A stretch of 64,000 bases of DNA from Acidobacteriota bacterium (GCA_016208495.1 JACQXX010000019.1:62001-126000); one strand, 5' to 3'; positions 17,999 to 27,541 are shown, numbered from the stretch's first letter. Notes: generated by a model from the sequence alone, not told the origin. Program-made: numbers and translations.

Positions 17999-20900
17999 AT
18001 GAAACGCTTCAGGTTGTGGTGCCGCAGGTGTGTCGCAGGGCTGATTGTGATGAGCATTGGATGGAGCATTGGACACCGAATTGAGTTCAGTCAGGTCCAG
18101 GCCAGTCAGCTTTCCAACCAGGTGACCACGCCAACTGAGTCAAAAGCGTTGCCGATGCGGTCCTCGGTCAATCCGCCGGGCTGGCCAGAAGGTCGGTTGT
18201 TTCTGAAAGTTTTCGGCAATGAAGACGGTCTCCGGTCAGGTTATATCAGTTGCCTGACTTTTGATCAGCACGGCTATCTCTGGGCTGGAACTGACGACGG
18301 AGCGGCCTTTTATGACGGCCAAACGTGGACGCCAGTCAATATGCCCAACCGGACAATTTCAAACGAAATCTACACTATCTTTGCCGCTCGGGACGGAAGC
18401 CTCTGGTTTGGCAGGTCAGATGACGGGTTGAGTCGGCTTCACAATGGGGTTTGGACCACCTATACCCCAAACAATTCAGGAATTCCGAGCCAGGTTGTCA
18501 GTTGCTTATATGAAAGCCTGACCCCGGATGGAAAACCCTGCCTCTGGATAGGGACAGATCAAGGACTGGCACGTTTTCTGGACAATCAATGGACTGTTTT
18601 CACAACTCAAAATTCAGGGCTGGCAGGTAATAACATCCAGTGTGTATATGAAAGCACACTGCCCGGCAAACCGACCGTGTTATGGGTTGGAACCGAAACC
18701 GGGCTTTCGCGAGTTGAGCAGTTTCATGACATAGAGCCAGCACCATCTCCATCAGACACCAGGTCAGGCTGGACCAATTTCACGACTCAAAATTCGAAAC
18801 TTCCAGGAGATTGGATCACCGGAGTGCTTGAAACGATCACCCCCGATGGACAGTGGAATTTCTGGATTATCACATATTCTGAACTGGTTCTGATCGAACC
18901 GGTTTCAGCTCAATCGCCAGCACACATGATGCCCAGCCGTGAGCCAACCGACACCCGCTGGCTGGTATTTACAACTCAAAATATGCTGCTTCCGGGTATG
19001 GATGTCCTGTCGGTGACCGAGACGAGGTCAGCCACTGGGAAACGAGTCGTGTGGCTTGGTACTGATCTTGGATTGGTTCGGTTGACCGAAAAGCCAGGCG
19101 CCACCGGGATTGACCGATTTATCTGGGATGTCTACACGGTTCACAATTCGAAATTGCCGATTGACGGCGTCAATCAGGTTCTTCAAACACCATCACCAAC
19201 TGGAAACCCCATGCTCTGGATTGCCACCCGAGGCGGCGGTATTGCCTGTTATCGCGAAGACTGGTGGACGACGTTTGACACCGACTATCCAGGGCTGCCA
19301 AATAACTTGATTGACAGCCTGCTTGAAACCAGATCGGCAGCCGGAAACCCGGTTTTATGGGTGGGAACTGACGAAAACGGCCTGGTGCGCTATGAAGCCG
19401 GGCAGATGATCAACTTTGATCCGAAAAACTCACCCTTGCCGAGCATTTCAATCACCGCTCTGGTGGAAACAACGTCACCTTCCGGGCGGCCTGCCCTGTG
19501 GATAGGCACCAAAAACGGAGAGGTCGTGTTACTTGAAGAACCGCTCCGGGCGGCTCCCGGCGGTCCCAAGGCAGGGGATTTTTCCTGGACGATTTTTGAT
19601 TCGAAAACGGTCGGCATCCCTGGCGCAGTCAATGATCTGATCGAAGTGAAAACGGCTTCAGGTCAGTCTGTGCTTTGGGCAGCCTGTGATTACGGATTGG
19701 CGCGGTACGAGCAAGGAAAATGGCTGATTTTCCGTACCGAAACCATCCAATTTCTACCAACTTCCCCGATGACAATCACCCAAACCAGCCATGGATCAAC
19801 ACCGCCGGTGCTCTGGATTGGAACCTATGGAAGCGGACTCATCCGACTGGAAGAAACCGGCAACCCTCAACTTGAAAAGGAAAAAGCCTACACCTGGACC
19901 AGCTTTACCCCGGCGAATTCAAAGCTTCCGAATGGGTTTGTGATGAGCCTTCACCAGACGGTTTCTGCTGCAGGTCATCAGGTTTTGTGGGTTGGAACCT
20001 CATATGCCGGGGTCGTCCGATTGGATCTCACCCAGCCTGACACGCCCTGGCTGATCCTCAACGACACCTCAACCCCGGCCATGCCGGACAACACAGTGTA
20101 TGAAATCCTCGAAGACCCGGCCCACAGAATCTACCTTTTGACCAACAATGGGGTGGCGCAACTGACCGAACGCCAATCCAGTTCTGGAAACGGGCTGGAA
20201 CATTCGATTTTGACCTTTACCACCGAAGACGGCCTACCGATCAATTCCTGCAATAGCATTGCGGGGATGGTGGATCACCTGGGCCGAATCTGGGTTGGAA
20301 CCATCAAAGGCATCACCAGGTTTGACCCGGCCAGTAAACTGAAGGACCAGACACCCAAACCACTGCTGATCAGCCAGACCTGGCTCAATGGGCAGCTATT
20401 TGGGAATCTGGGGGCACTCTCCGTTCAGCCAGTGTTGGGGCTTGGCGACCAGTCGCTTGATGGCGTCAGCCTGACCTATCACCAAAACAACCTCGTTTTT
20501 GAATACCGGCTGGTGAGTTTTTTCAAACCATCGGAAACCAGATACCAGACGCAACTGGTCGGCATTGATGCCGCACCTTCGGAATGGTCGCCAGACACCA
20601 AAAAAGAGTATCCGGCACTCGGCGAAGGCCAGTATGTATTTCGAGTGTGGGGCCGGGATGCAGACGGGAATGTGACCGGGCCACGTGAACTTTCATTTAT
20701 GATCAAACCGGCCCCATGGCGGGCGTGGTGGGCGTATGGACTCTATGTCTTTCTGCTGCTTGGGCTTGGGTATGGCAGCGTGCGCTGGCGAATCAAAACG
20801 TTACAGCGGCAAAACCTGCAACTCGAAGAGAAAGTAGCCGCCCGCACTCAGGAACTTTCGGAAAAGAATGACCAACTTGATCACAAAGTGGCCGAACTGG

Positions 20901-22141
20901 CGCAAAAAAATGAAGAACTGGCCCAGTCCAAAGAAGAATTGATCAAATCGTACCAGCAAGCCGAACAAATTTTCAGTGCCCTGGCCGATGTCCTGCCTGG
21001 AACCGAACTGGATCAGAAATACCGCCTCGACAAAAAAATCGGTGCCGGAGGTTTTGGCGCCGTCTATCAAGGCACCCATCTGGCGATGAAACGCCCCGTG
21101 GCCGTCAAGGTCTTTCGCCCGGCTGGGGCCAATGCCACCGCTGAGAGCCTGGAACGATTCAAACTAGAGGCGGTTTCGACCTGTCGGGTCAACCATCCCA
21201 ATGCCGTGGCAGTGCTCGATTCCGGCGTTTCCAAAGGCGGTATCGCCTATCTGGTGATGGAACTCCTGCAGGGTAAATCTCTGCACCAGGTGCTGGCCAC
21301 TCACCGGGTGCTGTCGCCGCTTCGGTGTGCTGAAATCGTGGTTCCAGTCTGTAATGTTTTGACCAAAGCCCATTCGCTGGGGATTGTCCATCGCGACATC
21401 AAGCCGGACAATGTGTTTCTCCATCAGGGCGATGATGGCGAAATCGTCAAAGTGGTTGATTTCGGAATTGCCAAGCTTGTCGGCGACACCGAAGAAATCG
21501 AAGTGCCAAACCTGACCGGCACGCATAATTTGATTGGGACGCCGGACTATATGTCTCCAGAACGCCTGAACCATAAAAGCTATGATGGACGGGCGGATGT
21601 GTATAGTGTCGGCGTGATGGCCTACCAGATGCTGGTTGGAAAACCACCATTTCATTCGGATTCGGGATTTGTCGGGGTTATTTTGCAACATATGACCAAA
21701 AACCCCGATCCGTTGCGCAGTATCAATCCATCCATTCCAGAGGCCGTGGACCGGGCCGTGCTTCGGGCACTTGAAAAGAACCCCGAAACACGCCCAACAG
21801 CTCAGGAATTTGCCTGCGAACTGGCTGCGGCAGTGGGCACAACCGTTGAAGCACTTTCGGTAACTCGATTGGAACGCAATCGCCTGGAGACTGATGGAAA
21901 AACGGTTATTGGAAACGCTCCATCCACAAAAGAAAATGACGCCCCCACGATGATCGAATCGGACCGCTCAACCACAGCCATTGCTTTTTCAAACCGAACC
22001 AAGGTGATGGAATCAGGCCCAGTTTTTGTTGAGGATACCGCCATTGAAACCTTCAGCAATGTGGTGACATTAGGGCCTCCCCAACCATCGCCGGACACAG
22101 AAGAAGACCAGGAAAACGCCACAAAAAACGACATCAACTAA
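17999..22141 (+). CDS. Reg_prop/Y_Y_Y periplasmic sensor fused to a Ser/Thr protein kinase
   Basis: 1380 residues. Signal/anchor segment ~12-30, then about a dozen Reg_prop beta-propeller repeats to ~800 (LWVGTDQGLARF-type, for example LWIGTDQGLARFLDNQW). A Y_Y_Y domain follows at ~830-905, a transmembrane helix at ~907-930 (WWAYGLYVFLLLGLGYGSV), and a coiled coil at ~935-990. The cytoplasmic kinase domain has GAGGFGAVY (from G1015), K1037 in AVKVF, HRDIKPDN (H1131, D1133), DFG (D1154) and GTPDYMSPERL. The input half is that of hybrid two-component sensors, which normally end in a histidine kinase; here a Hanks-type kinase replaces it. All catalytic motifs look intact. It is divergent from the Oar-type receptor, suggesting a sensing-uptake link (inference). 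Confidence 0.92.
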   Translation: MKRFRLWCRRCVAGLIVMSIGWSIGHRIEFSQVQASQLSNQVTTPTESKALPMRSSVNPPGWPEGRLFLKVFGNEDGLRSGYISCLTFDQHGYLWAGTDDGAAFYDGQTWTPVNMPNRTISNEIYTIFAARDGSLWFGRSDDGLSRLHNGVWTTYTPNNSGIPSQVVSCLYESLTPDGKPCLWIGTDQGLARFLDNQWTVFTTQNSGLAGNNIQCVYESTLPGKPTVLWVGTETGLSRVEQFHDIEPAPSPSDTRSGWTNFTTQNSKLPGDWITGVLETITPDGQWNFWIITYSELVLIEPVSAQSPAHMMPSREPTDTRWLVFTTQNMLLPGMDVLSVTETRSATGKRVVWLGTDLGLVRLTEKPGATGIDRFIWDVYTVHNSKLPIDGVNQVLQTPSPTGNPMLWIATRGGGIACYREDWWTTFDTDYPGLPNNLIDSLLETRSAAGNPVLWVGTDENGLVRYEAGQMINFDPKNSPLPSISITALVETTSPSGRPALWIGTKNGEVVLLEEPLRAAPGGPKAGDFSWTIFDSKTVGIPGAVNDLIEVKTASGQSVLWAACDYGLARYEQGKWLIFRTETIQFLPTSPMTITQTSHGSTPPVLWIGTYGSGLIRLEETGNPQLEKEKAYTWTSFTPANSKLPNGFVMSLHQTVSAAGHQVLWVGTSYAGVVRLDLTQPDTPWLILNDTSTPAMPDNTVYEILEDPAHRIYLLTNNGVAQLTERQSSSGNGLEHSILTFTTEDGLPINSCNSIAGMVDHLGRIWVGTIKGITRFDPASKLKDQTPKPLLISQTWLNGQLFGNLGALSVQPVLGLGDQSLDGVSLTYHQNNLVFEYRLVSFFKPSETRYQTQLVGIDAAPSEWSPDTKKEYPALGEGQYVFRVWGRDADGNVTGPRELSFMIKPAPWRAWWAYGLYVFLLLGLGYGSVRWRIKTLQRQNLQLEEKVAARTQELSEKNDQLDHKVAELAQKNEELAQSKEELIKSYQQAEQIFSALADVLPGTELDQKYRLDKKIGAGGFGAVYQGTHLAMKRPVAVKVFRPAGANATAESLERFKLEAVSTCRVNHPNAVAVLDSGVSKGGIAYLVMELLQGKSLHQVLATHRVLSPLRCAEIVVPVCNVLTKAHSLGIVHRDIKPDNVFLHQGDDGEIVKVVDFGIAKLVGDTEEIEVPNLTGTHNLIGTPDYMSPERLNHKSYDGRADVYSVGVMAYQMLVGKPPFHSDSGFVGVILQHMTKNPDPLRSINPSIPEAVDRAVLRALEKNPETRPTAQEFACELAAAVGTTVEALSVTRLERNRLETDGKTVIGNAPSTKENDAPTMIESDRSTTAIAFSNRTKVMESGPVFVEDTAIETFSNVVTLGPPQPSPDTEEDQENATKNDIN

Positions 22142-22718
22142 GGAATGAAAATTAAATAACTTCATCATTTTTTCACCACAGAGGACACAGAGGAAAATCA
22201 ATCAACCGAACCCTCTGTGTTCCTCTGTGTCCTCTGTGGTGAGTTTTTGATTTTTTTTAGAGTTTGTTTCAGTTGACCAGGTTATTTTGTGTCCATTCCT
22301 AATTACTTTTTATGACATAAGGATGGCATCAAGTCAGTACCACCCGCCTGAGCGGATAGGTTGCCACGGCAAGGAAGTTCCACTTTTGGCAAATGGTTAA
22401 TCCCAATAATGTCTTTTGAACCTTTTTCTCAACCCGGAAAAAACAAACAACTTGCCAACAATTCTCAAGAAGCGTATATATCCAACTCAAAGATCACTCA
22501 ATAGCCATTCACATGGCAGCCCTTCCAAAAAAGCTCCTCAAAAAAACAAAATCAGATCGAAACTGGAACTACCTTCACTCTCTCAGGTCAACCGACATTT
22601 TTCACGCAAAGCGTGTCTGAATATCCGTGTGGCTACGCAAATTAGCCCTTAGGCGTTCGGCAACACCCCAGCGGTCGCCTATCGCACTCAATCGGGGCAA
22701 CAAGTGAAGGAGAATGAC
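22142..22718. other. Intergenic region with long palindrome
   Basis: No credible gene. It contains the 23-bp-arm palindrome annotated separately. The short open frame near 22416-22652 has no ribosome binding site and no family signal. Confidence 0.4.
22173..22259 (+). terminator. Palindrome of CACAGAGGA 9-mers with T tract
   Basis: A perfect 23-bp inverted repeat (22173-22195 with 22220-22242) built of CACAGAGGA units is followed by TTTTTGATTTTTTTT. Its position 31 bp after the kinase stop fits a terminator. The repeated unit resembles dispersed CACAGAGG-type repeats seen in other environmental genomes. Confidence 0.6.
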
Positions 22719-23090
22719 ATGAACTGGTATCTTGCAGCGTTAAAAAAATATGCCGTGTTTAGCGGAAGGGCACGGCGGATGGAATACTGGATGTTCCTGG
22801 TGTTTAACGTCGTCATCAGCATTGTACTTGGGGTTGTTGACGGAGTTGCAGGCACGGCGACTGAAACGGGGATAGGTTTGATCAGTAGCGTCTATTCACT
22901 GGCCGTCTTGGTCCCAGGTATCGCCGTAACGGTGCGCCGGCTCCATGACACTGATCGCGGTGGCTTGTGGATCCTCATCGCCTTTGTCCCTTGCATCGGC
23001 GCGCTGATTCTCCTGTTTTTCATGTTTCAGGCTGGCAAACCAGGCTCGAACCAGTATGGCCCCAACCCGAAAGAATCCGGAGGGTATTAA
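22719..23090 (+). CDS. DUF805 family inner-membrane protein
   Basis: 123 residues from ATG 22719 (AAGGAG ends 7 nt upstream; an earlier in-frame GTG overlaps the site itself). The start MNWYLAALKKYAVFSGRARR and the motif AVTVRRLHDTDRGGLW are diagnostic of DUF805 (YhaH/YhaI-like), small proteins with 3-4 transmembrane helices of unknown molecular role. Three hydrophobic segments are visible (WMFLVFNVVISIVLGVV, YSLAVLVPGIAVTV, ILIAFVPCIGALILLFFMF). It is convergent with the TonB-C protein across a strong terminator. Confidence 0.88.
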   Translation: MNWYLAALKKYAVFSGRARRMEYWMFLVFNVVISIVLGVVDGVAGTATETGIGLISSVYSLAVLVPGIAVTVRRLHDTDRGGLWILIAFVPCIGALILLFFMFQAGKPGSNQYGPNPKESGGY

Positions 23091-23185
23091 CCTGACAGAG
23101 TGAGCTTTCAAATGAAGAATTTGAGAGTTCATGGAAGACCCAGGAAAAAAGAGAACCAGAAGAAAAGCAACGACCAGAAACACTG

Positions 23186-23224
23186 AGGGGTGGGACCGCT
23201 TTGAAGGCGGTATCCACCCCTTTA
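23186..23224. terminator. Bidirectional intrinsic terminator
   Basis: AGGGGTGG...ACCGC pairs with GCGGT...CCACCCCT over 23186-23221, followed by TTTAAT. It lies between the convergent genes ending at 23090 and 23235. Confidence 0.8.
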
Positions 23225-23234
23225 ATGTATGGCT

Positions 23235-24098
23235 TCAGGTCAAATGAAAGGAATACTCCACCCGTGAACGAAAAGTGAATGGACGACCGCCTTTTTGGGC
23301 TGGCCGAAATCGGATATGCCGTGCGGCCTCAACCGCACATTCATCCAGGCCATAGCCGAGTGATTTGACAACCTGGACTTCACCAATCGTTCCATCAGCG
23401 CGAAATTCAACCGATAACACCACTTTTCCAGCAATTTTATTTTGCCGGGCGGCTTCGGTGTACCGTGGCTTTGATTGAGAGATAATTTGAGGTCGCGTGT
23501 CAGGCGCTGTACTGCCGCCAAACATCAGAACGGCAAGCAATGTGGTGGATTCTTCTTCGCTCAATTGTGGTTCTTTCAGAACCTGGAGTATTTCACTCAA
23601 ACCTGGTTTGACGATATCTTTTTCGATTGAGCCGGTGTTGTGTTTGAGTCTTGAAAAAACTGAACCAGCAGATGACATTATTTTCCATCGCCCCTGCTTC
23701 TTTACAAGCTGGTAAGAACTAAAACCTCCGGGAATCCACTCGGACCAGCCTTTATCGGGAAAATAAACCCGTTGAGCTTGTGAGGAACAATCAACAAACC
23801 CTCTCCAGGAAATCCCGTTCAACTGATCAATTTTGGATATTGGCTGAGAGCCTGTCTTCAGCACCATTTCATTGACTTGCCAGTACTTCCCGCCTTCTTT
23901 TTCTTTTGTGAACCAGCTTTCTCCATTTTTTGCCCAGCAGGTTTCAAATTCCCGTTGAGCAAATGCCTGAGCTTCCTGATTGAGTTCTTCAGAAGGTTCA
24001 ACCGATTGTGGCCAACCCATGAAGGGGCTGGCCAGGGCGCAATGGCACCCTGACCAAAACCAACCACCCAAAAGGCCAAGCAAAACCAACCATTTCAT
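23235..24098 (-). CDS. Exported protein with TonB C-terminal domain
   Basis: 287 residues from ATG 24096-24098, with AGGAGG 7 nt upstream. The product then begins with a signal peptide (MKWLVLLGLLGGWFWSG). Residues ~25-190 are not recognised. The last ~90 residues are a TonB C-terminal domain: KPRYTEAARQNKIAGKVVLS, EFRADGTIGEVQVVKSLGYG and HIRFRPAQKGGRPF. In energy transducers this domain contacts TonB boxes of outer-membrane receptors, but here an N-terminal cleavable signal replaces the usual membrane anchor plus Pro-rich linker. It may therefore be a periplasmic TonB-fold protein rather than a true ExbBD partner. A family-A repeat lies just upstream. Confidence 0.8.
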   Translation of the reverse strand: MKWLVLLGLLGGWFWSGCHCALASPFMGWPQSVEPSEELNQEAQAFAQREFETCWAKNGESWFTKEKEGGKYWQVNEMVLKTGSQPISKIDQLNGISWRGFVDCSSQAQRVYFPDKGWSEWIPGGFSSYQLVKKQGRWKIMSSAGSVFSRLKHNTGSIEKDIVKPGLSEILQVLKEPQLSEEESTTLLAVLMFGGSTAPDTRPQIISQSKPRYTEAARQNKIAGKVVLSVEFRADGTIGEVQVVKSLGYGLDECAVEAARHIRFRPAQKGGRPFTFRSRVEYSFHLT

Positions 24099-24122
24099 AG
24101 TTTTCCTCCTTGACTGAAACTC

Positions 24123-24226
24123 ATACCAATTTGGAATGAACATATCGCATTTTTGAAAAGCTAAGTTGCTGATATGAATGTATTTCCCTCAGCCCTTAGC
24201 CCAATACCCTCAGCCCGAAATGGTAT
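24123..24226 (+). repeat. MITE-like element family A, divergent copy
   Basis: 104 bp with ends ATACCAATTT and GAAATGGTAT. The first ~30 bp (TTGGAATGAA...TCGCATT) match the copy at 61158, but the interior is replaced by a CAGCCC/TTAGCCC heptamer-like array. It appears to be the same family with a swapped core. Confidence 0.55.
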
Positions 24227-24264
24227 CAGACTCATCAAATCAGAGCTGTTTTGCTTGATGCTGG

Positions 24265-24690
24265 CTAGGGAACGCAAATGATCTTCACCTCAGGTTCTGG
24301 GACTGGGTGAGCATTTCGCTCACCAAACAACCGCACTCCCTGATACACATACCAGGATCGAAATGACGACATGCCGTCTTCGCGGCAGATATCCCGTAGC
24401 AGTTCATCCGCCCGCTGGCGGTATACTTTATAATCCAGTGCTCCAAGTCGCATAAGCTGGTACAGTGCATCGTGAACCAGCGATCCACGCATAAAGTTCC
24501 TGGTGTCAATCGTGGGGCCGCTCGGTCCATCCCAGGCATAGTTTTTTTTGATCCCCAATCTTCCCTGGCTTGTTAAACCAACAAAATCAAATATCAAATC
24601 CCGTGGTGGAGTAATGTCAGTTTGTATCTCATAGTCTTTAACTAACTGATATTTGTAGGATGTGAGTTCTCGATAGCAAGCTTGCGGCAT
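24265..24690 (-). CDS. DUF1353 family protein
   Basis: 141 residues. The core KNYAWDGPSGPTIDTRNF, GSLVHDALYQL, YRQRADELLRDICREDGM and VYQGVRLFG follows the DUF1353 pattern (G-asvP ... HD-LY ... R..aD..f...l ... mY..vr.fG). The family is best known from phages and prophages, and its function is unsettled. No other phage gene is nearby, so it is probably a domesticated or relic gene. It is flanked by repeat-rich intergenic DNA. The start is near a family-A repeat on one side and a long AT-rich gap on the other. Confidence 0.82.
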   Translation of the reverse strand: MPQACYRELTSYKYQLVKDYEIQTDITPPRDLIFDFVGLTSQGRLGIKKNYAWDGPSGPTIDTRNFMRGSLVHDALYQLMRLGALDYKVYRQRADELLRDICREDGMSSFRSWYVYQGVRLFGERNAHPVPEPEVKIICVP

Positions 24691-25205
24691 AATATATTCA
24701 CCTCAAATCATTCATAATACAGGTGAAACCAATATTTTTTTCTAATTTATTACTACTCTGTAAGAAAAGCAACCTGGGCAGAAGATCCCACAATATGGTG
24801 CAGTATCTCTCATTCAATTAGATTTTCTTGCTACCACGAGGCGAGCTGATAGGATGTACTCTGTATTCTTCAGCCGGCTTCTTCAGCCCTGGCCTATTTT
24901 CTTCCGCCCTGAACCTGTCTTCTCCAAGTCACAATGAGCCAAAAGACTGATTTTTAGCGCATACGTCAGACAGAAGCCCGTTTTCGAAACTTTGCACTTG
25001 AATTCGCTGGCCTGGTTGGTTTTTGATTGCTTCCGCACACATAAAAAGCAGAAAATCACTTGCACCACAGGTTCTCTCACACTTTTCTCACGTGCGCTCC
25101 GCACGACTGCAATAAAATTATGAATTATGAGTGGTAAGACTTTGTTCTTCAACAAGATAGCTTTTCATAATTCATAATTTGTATCATTGAGGAGGATTCC
25201 ACTGT
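24691..25205. other. Intergenic region with a perfect 15-bp inverted repeat
   Basis: No convincing gene. AAATTATGAATTATG (25115-25129) is perfectly inverted at 25166-25180, ~25 bp before the FG-GAP gene, with 36 bp between the arms. The minus frame crossing here (24883-25155) has low-complexity composition and no ribosome binding site. Confidence 0.5.
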
Positions 25206-27368
25206 ATGCCTGGACACCTGAAGTTCACACGCGTATTGCGTCAGCGGCTTTTTCTTGCCCTGACAGTGCTTTGCACCAGTATTTTTTTCACACCTTCACT
25301 CTATGCCCAAAATCCAACGACGATTGATCTGGGCGTGAAAATCCCAGAACTCGGTATCTATGGGGCAGCAGCCAATAATGCAACCGGCAATAGTGTGGCG
25401 GTCGGAGACCTCAATGGCGATGGACTCAACGACGTCGTGGTGGGAAGTCCACGTGAACGTGGCCCTGCCGGAGACCCAACCGGACGGCTGGCCTGTGGCG
25501 TGGTCCGGGTCTTTTTGGCACCATTTGCAGCCAACGACCAGGTTGATTTAGCCCAACGCCAGGCGCCGGTCACCATCTTTGGCCAGCAAACCGGCGACAA
25601 CCTCGGGAGCAATCTGTTAATTGCCGATATCAATGCCGACAATCGCCCGGATTTGATTATGCAGGCCGCGAATGCCGACTTTGGCGGCACGAGATCTGAT
25701 TGTGGAAAAGTCCTGGTCTTGTTTGGCCCAATTAATCCACAAACACGAGACCTGGCAAATGCTCAAACACCGCCGAATGTTCAGTTTATTGGAATTTCGG
25801 CTGGCGACCGGGTAGGGAATGCACTCACCGCAGGTGATTTTGACAGCGACGGACGCACTGATCTGATCATCGGCTCACCGTTTTCAACCGTAAACGGAGC
25901 GCCACTCGGCGGCGCGATTTTCATCATTTATGGCCGCCCAAGCGCCAGCTTCCCGGCCAGCTATGATTTAACCCAGTTTGCCCAAAACCAGGACGACGCG
26001 TTTGGATTCCAAACGGCGGATACGTTGTTTGGCTTTTCAGTTGGCTTCGGTGATGTCAACGGAGACCGCCGGGGTGACATCATTGCCGGTGCGCCACGCT
26101 TTGACGGCGCCAATGGGGCCCGGCTCAACAGCGGCGCCGTGGTGGTACTCTTTAACGGCGAATTGCAAAACCCATTTGTCGGCTTTGGAATTGATACCAA
26201 TGATCTGATGGGAAGCAGTATCTCGGTGGGCGATGTTACAGGTGACAGTCTGGCGGATGTCATTGCCAGCGCACCCGGTGCCTTTAGCCTCAGTAATCAG
26301 CGAAGTGGGGCTGGGGAAGTCTACATGTTGCTTGGCGGACGATTTGCTCCGGGCCAAATTCGGGATCTGTTAATCCAGGGCCAGGGACCAGAAGCCACGT
26401 TTTTTGGCGCCGCCATTGGTGACCGGCTTGGATTTCCATTTGGAACGGCAGTTGGTGATATCAATGGCGATACCATCAGCGACATTTTGATGGTTGCCAA
26501 CGGTGGCGACGGGCCAAACAACAGCCGGATTGATGCTGGAAATGTGTATGTGGTGCTCGGGAATGCAAGTCTGGCTGGACCACGTGATCTGGCAACACCG
26601 TCAAATTCGAGCGTGATCGTGTATGGTGCCCGCTCACAGGATCAAATTGGGTCTCCGATTGAAACCTCAGCGAGTAACCGAACTGGCAGTACCGTGGTCA
26701 TTGGGGATATTTCAGGAGATCGCAAAGGGGACCTCATCATTGGATGTCCGTTTTCGGATGGACAAATCGCGGCGCCAAAAACTGATGCAGGCGTGGTGTA
26801 TGCACTGACCCAATTAAGCGGGCCACCGCCAGTCAATCAGCCACCGGTCATCACTCCGGTCGCCAACCAATCTGTGGTTGAAGGAAAAGCTCTGAGCGTC
26901 GCGATTTCAGCGACTGACCCAAATGGTGATACCATTCGGTTTAGCCTGACTGGACCAGCGTTTGTACAGGTGTTTGACAACTTGAACGGCACAGGGACAA
27001 TCCAGATCATGCCGCCAATCAACACGCCGAAACAAACCTACAGCATCGTTTTGACGGCCACTGACGCTGGCACCCCGGCCCTTAATAGCGCCGTTACTTT
27101 TACAGTCACCGTCACTTCAGCCGGACCCGTGATCAATTCGGTGACCTATGACGGCAAGTTTATGACCATCAGCGGCGTCGGGTTGACGCCAAGCCCCACC
27201 GTGCGGGTAAATGGCAATGTCCTGGCGACCAAATTCCTCAAGACCATCACGGACCAGCAACTTCGGGTCAAAGGCAAACCAGCGAAATTGAAGCTGCAAT
27301 CAGGCGATAACCAGATTATCGTGGTGGTCAACGGATTGGAGTCAAATGTTGCTATTTTGAGACTTTAG
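25206..27368 (+). CDS. Secreted FG-GAP (integrin alpha-like) seven-blade propeller protein
   Basis: 720 residues; GAGGAGG lies ~9 nt before the ATG. Signal peptide RLFLALTVLCTSIFFTPSLYAQ. Seven FG-GAP repeats are visible, each with a calcium-loop-like DxNxDGxxD motif: VGDLNGDGLNDVVVGSP, IADINADNRPDLIM, AGDFDSDGRTDLIIGSP, FGDVNGDRRGDIIAGAP, VGDVTGDSLADVIASAP, VGDINGDTISDILM and IGDISGDRKGDLIIGCP. Seven blades would close a complete propeller. A cadherin-like domain (~545-640; VVEGKALSVAISATDPNGD) and an IPT/Ig-like end (~640-720; VRVNGNVLATKFL) follow. Probably an extracellular calcium-dependent adhesion or matrix protein; no catalytic domain. Confidence 0.88.
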   Translation: MPGHLKFTRVLRQRLFLALTVLCTSIFFTPSLYAQNPTTIDLGVKIPELGIYGAAANNATGNSVAVGDLNGDGLNDVVVGSPRERGPAGDPTGRLACGVVRVFLAPFAANDQVDLAQRQAPVTIFGQQTGDNLGSNLLIADINADNRPDLIMQAANADFGGTRSDCGKVLVLFGPINPQTRDLANAQTPPNVQFIGISAGDRVGNALTAGDFDSDGRTDLIIGSPFSTVNGAPLGGAIFIIYGRPSASFPASYDLTQFAQNQDDAFGFQTADTLFGFSVGFGDVNGDRRGDIIAGAPRFDGANGARLNSGAVVVLFNGELQNPFVGFGIDTNDLMGSSISVGDVTGDSLADVIASAPGAFSLSNQRSGAGEVYMLLGGRFAPGQIRDLLIQGQGPEATFFGAAIGDRLGFPFGTAVGDINGDTISDILMVANGGDGPNNSRIDAGNVYVVLGNASLAGPRDLATPSNSSVIVYGARSQDQIGSPIETSASNRTGSTVVIGDISGDRKGDLIIGCPFSDGQIAAPKTDAGVVYALTQLSGPPPVNQPPVITPVANQSVVEGKALSVAISATDPNGDTIRFSLTGPAFVQVFDNLNGTGTIQIMPPINTPKQTYSIVLTATDAGTPALNSAVTFTVTVTSAGPVINSVTYDGKFMTISGVGLTPSPTVRVNGNVLATKFLKTITDQQLRVKGKPAKLKLQSGDNQIIVVVNGLESNVAILRL

Positions 27369-27396
27369 GGAGTCGGGGGAAAATATCATACCACCA

Positions 27397-27493
27397 GGGT
27401 TCAGGGTTCAGGGTTTAGGGTTTAAAAGACATAAAGGACGAAAAGGACGAAAAGGACATAAATTCGAAACCCTGAACCCCGAACCCTGAACCC
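27397..27493. repeat. Inverted GGGTTCA heptamer arrays
   Basis: Four heptamers GGGTTCA/GGGTTTA (27397-27424) are mirrored by an ACCCTGA-type array (27469-27493), with AAGGACGAA 9-mers between. This makes a stem-loop-prone element between the FG-GAP and MBL genes. The sequence resembles telomere repeats only superficially. Confidence 0.6.
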
Positions 27494-27541
27494 GATTTCA
27501 GTGGGATTTTATTTTCTTCCGGGTCCCTTAATCCATTCTTC

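Noticed and set aside
22416-22652. 78-codon frame upstream of the DUF805 gene
   Set aside because: No ribosome binding site, Lys/Asn/Ser-rich and no family signal.
24883-25155. 90-codon minus frame in the gap before the FG-GAP gene
   Set aside because: Starts inside an inverted repeat and has no ribosome binding site.
27397-27493. Telomere-like GGGTTA/GGGTTC repeats
   Set aside because: Only a few units, mirrored as an inverted pair in the middle of the chromosome; fits the general heptamer-array pattern.
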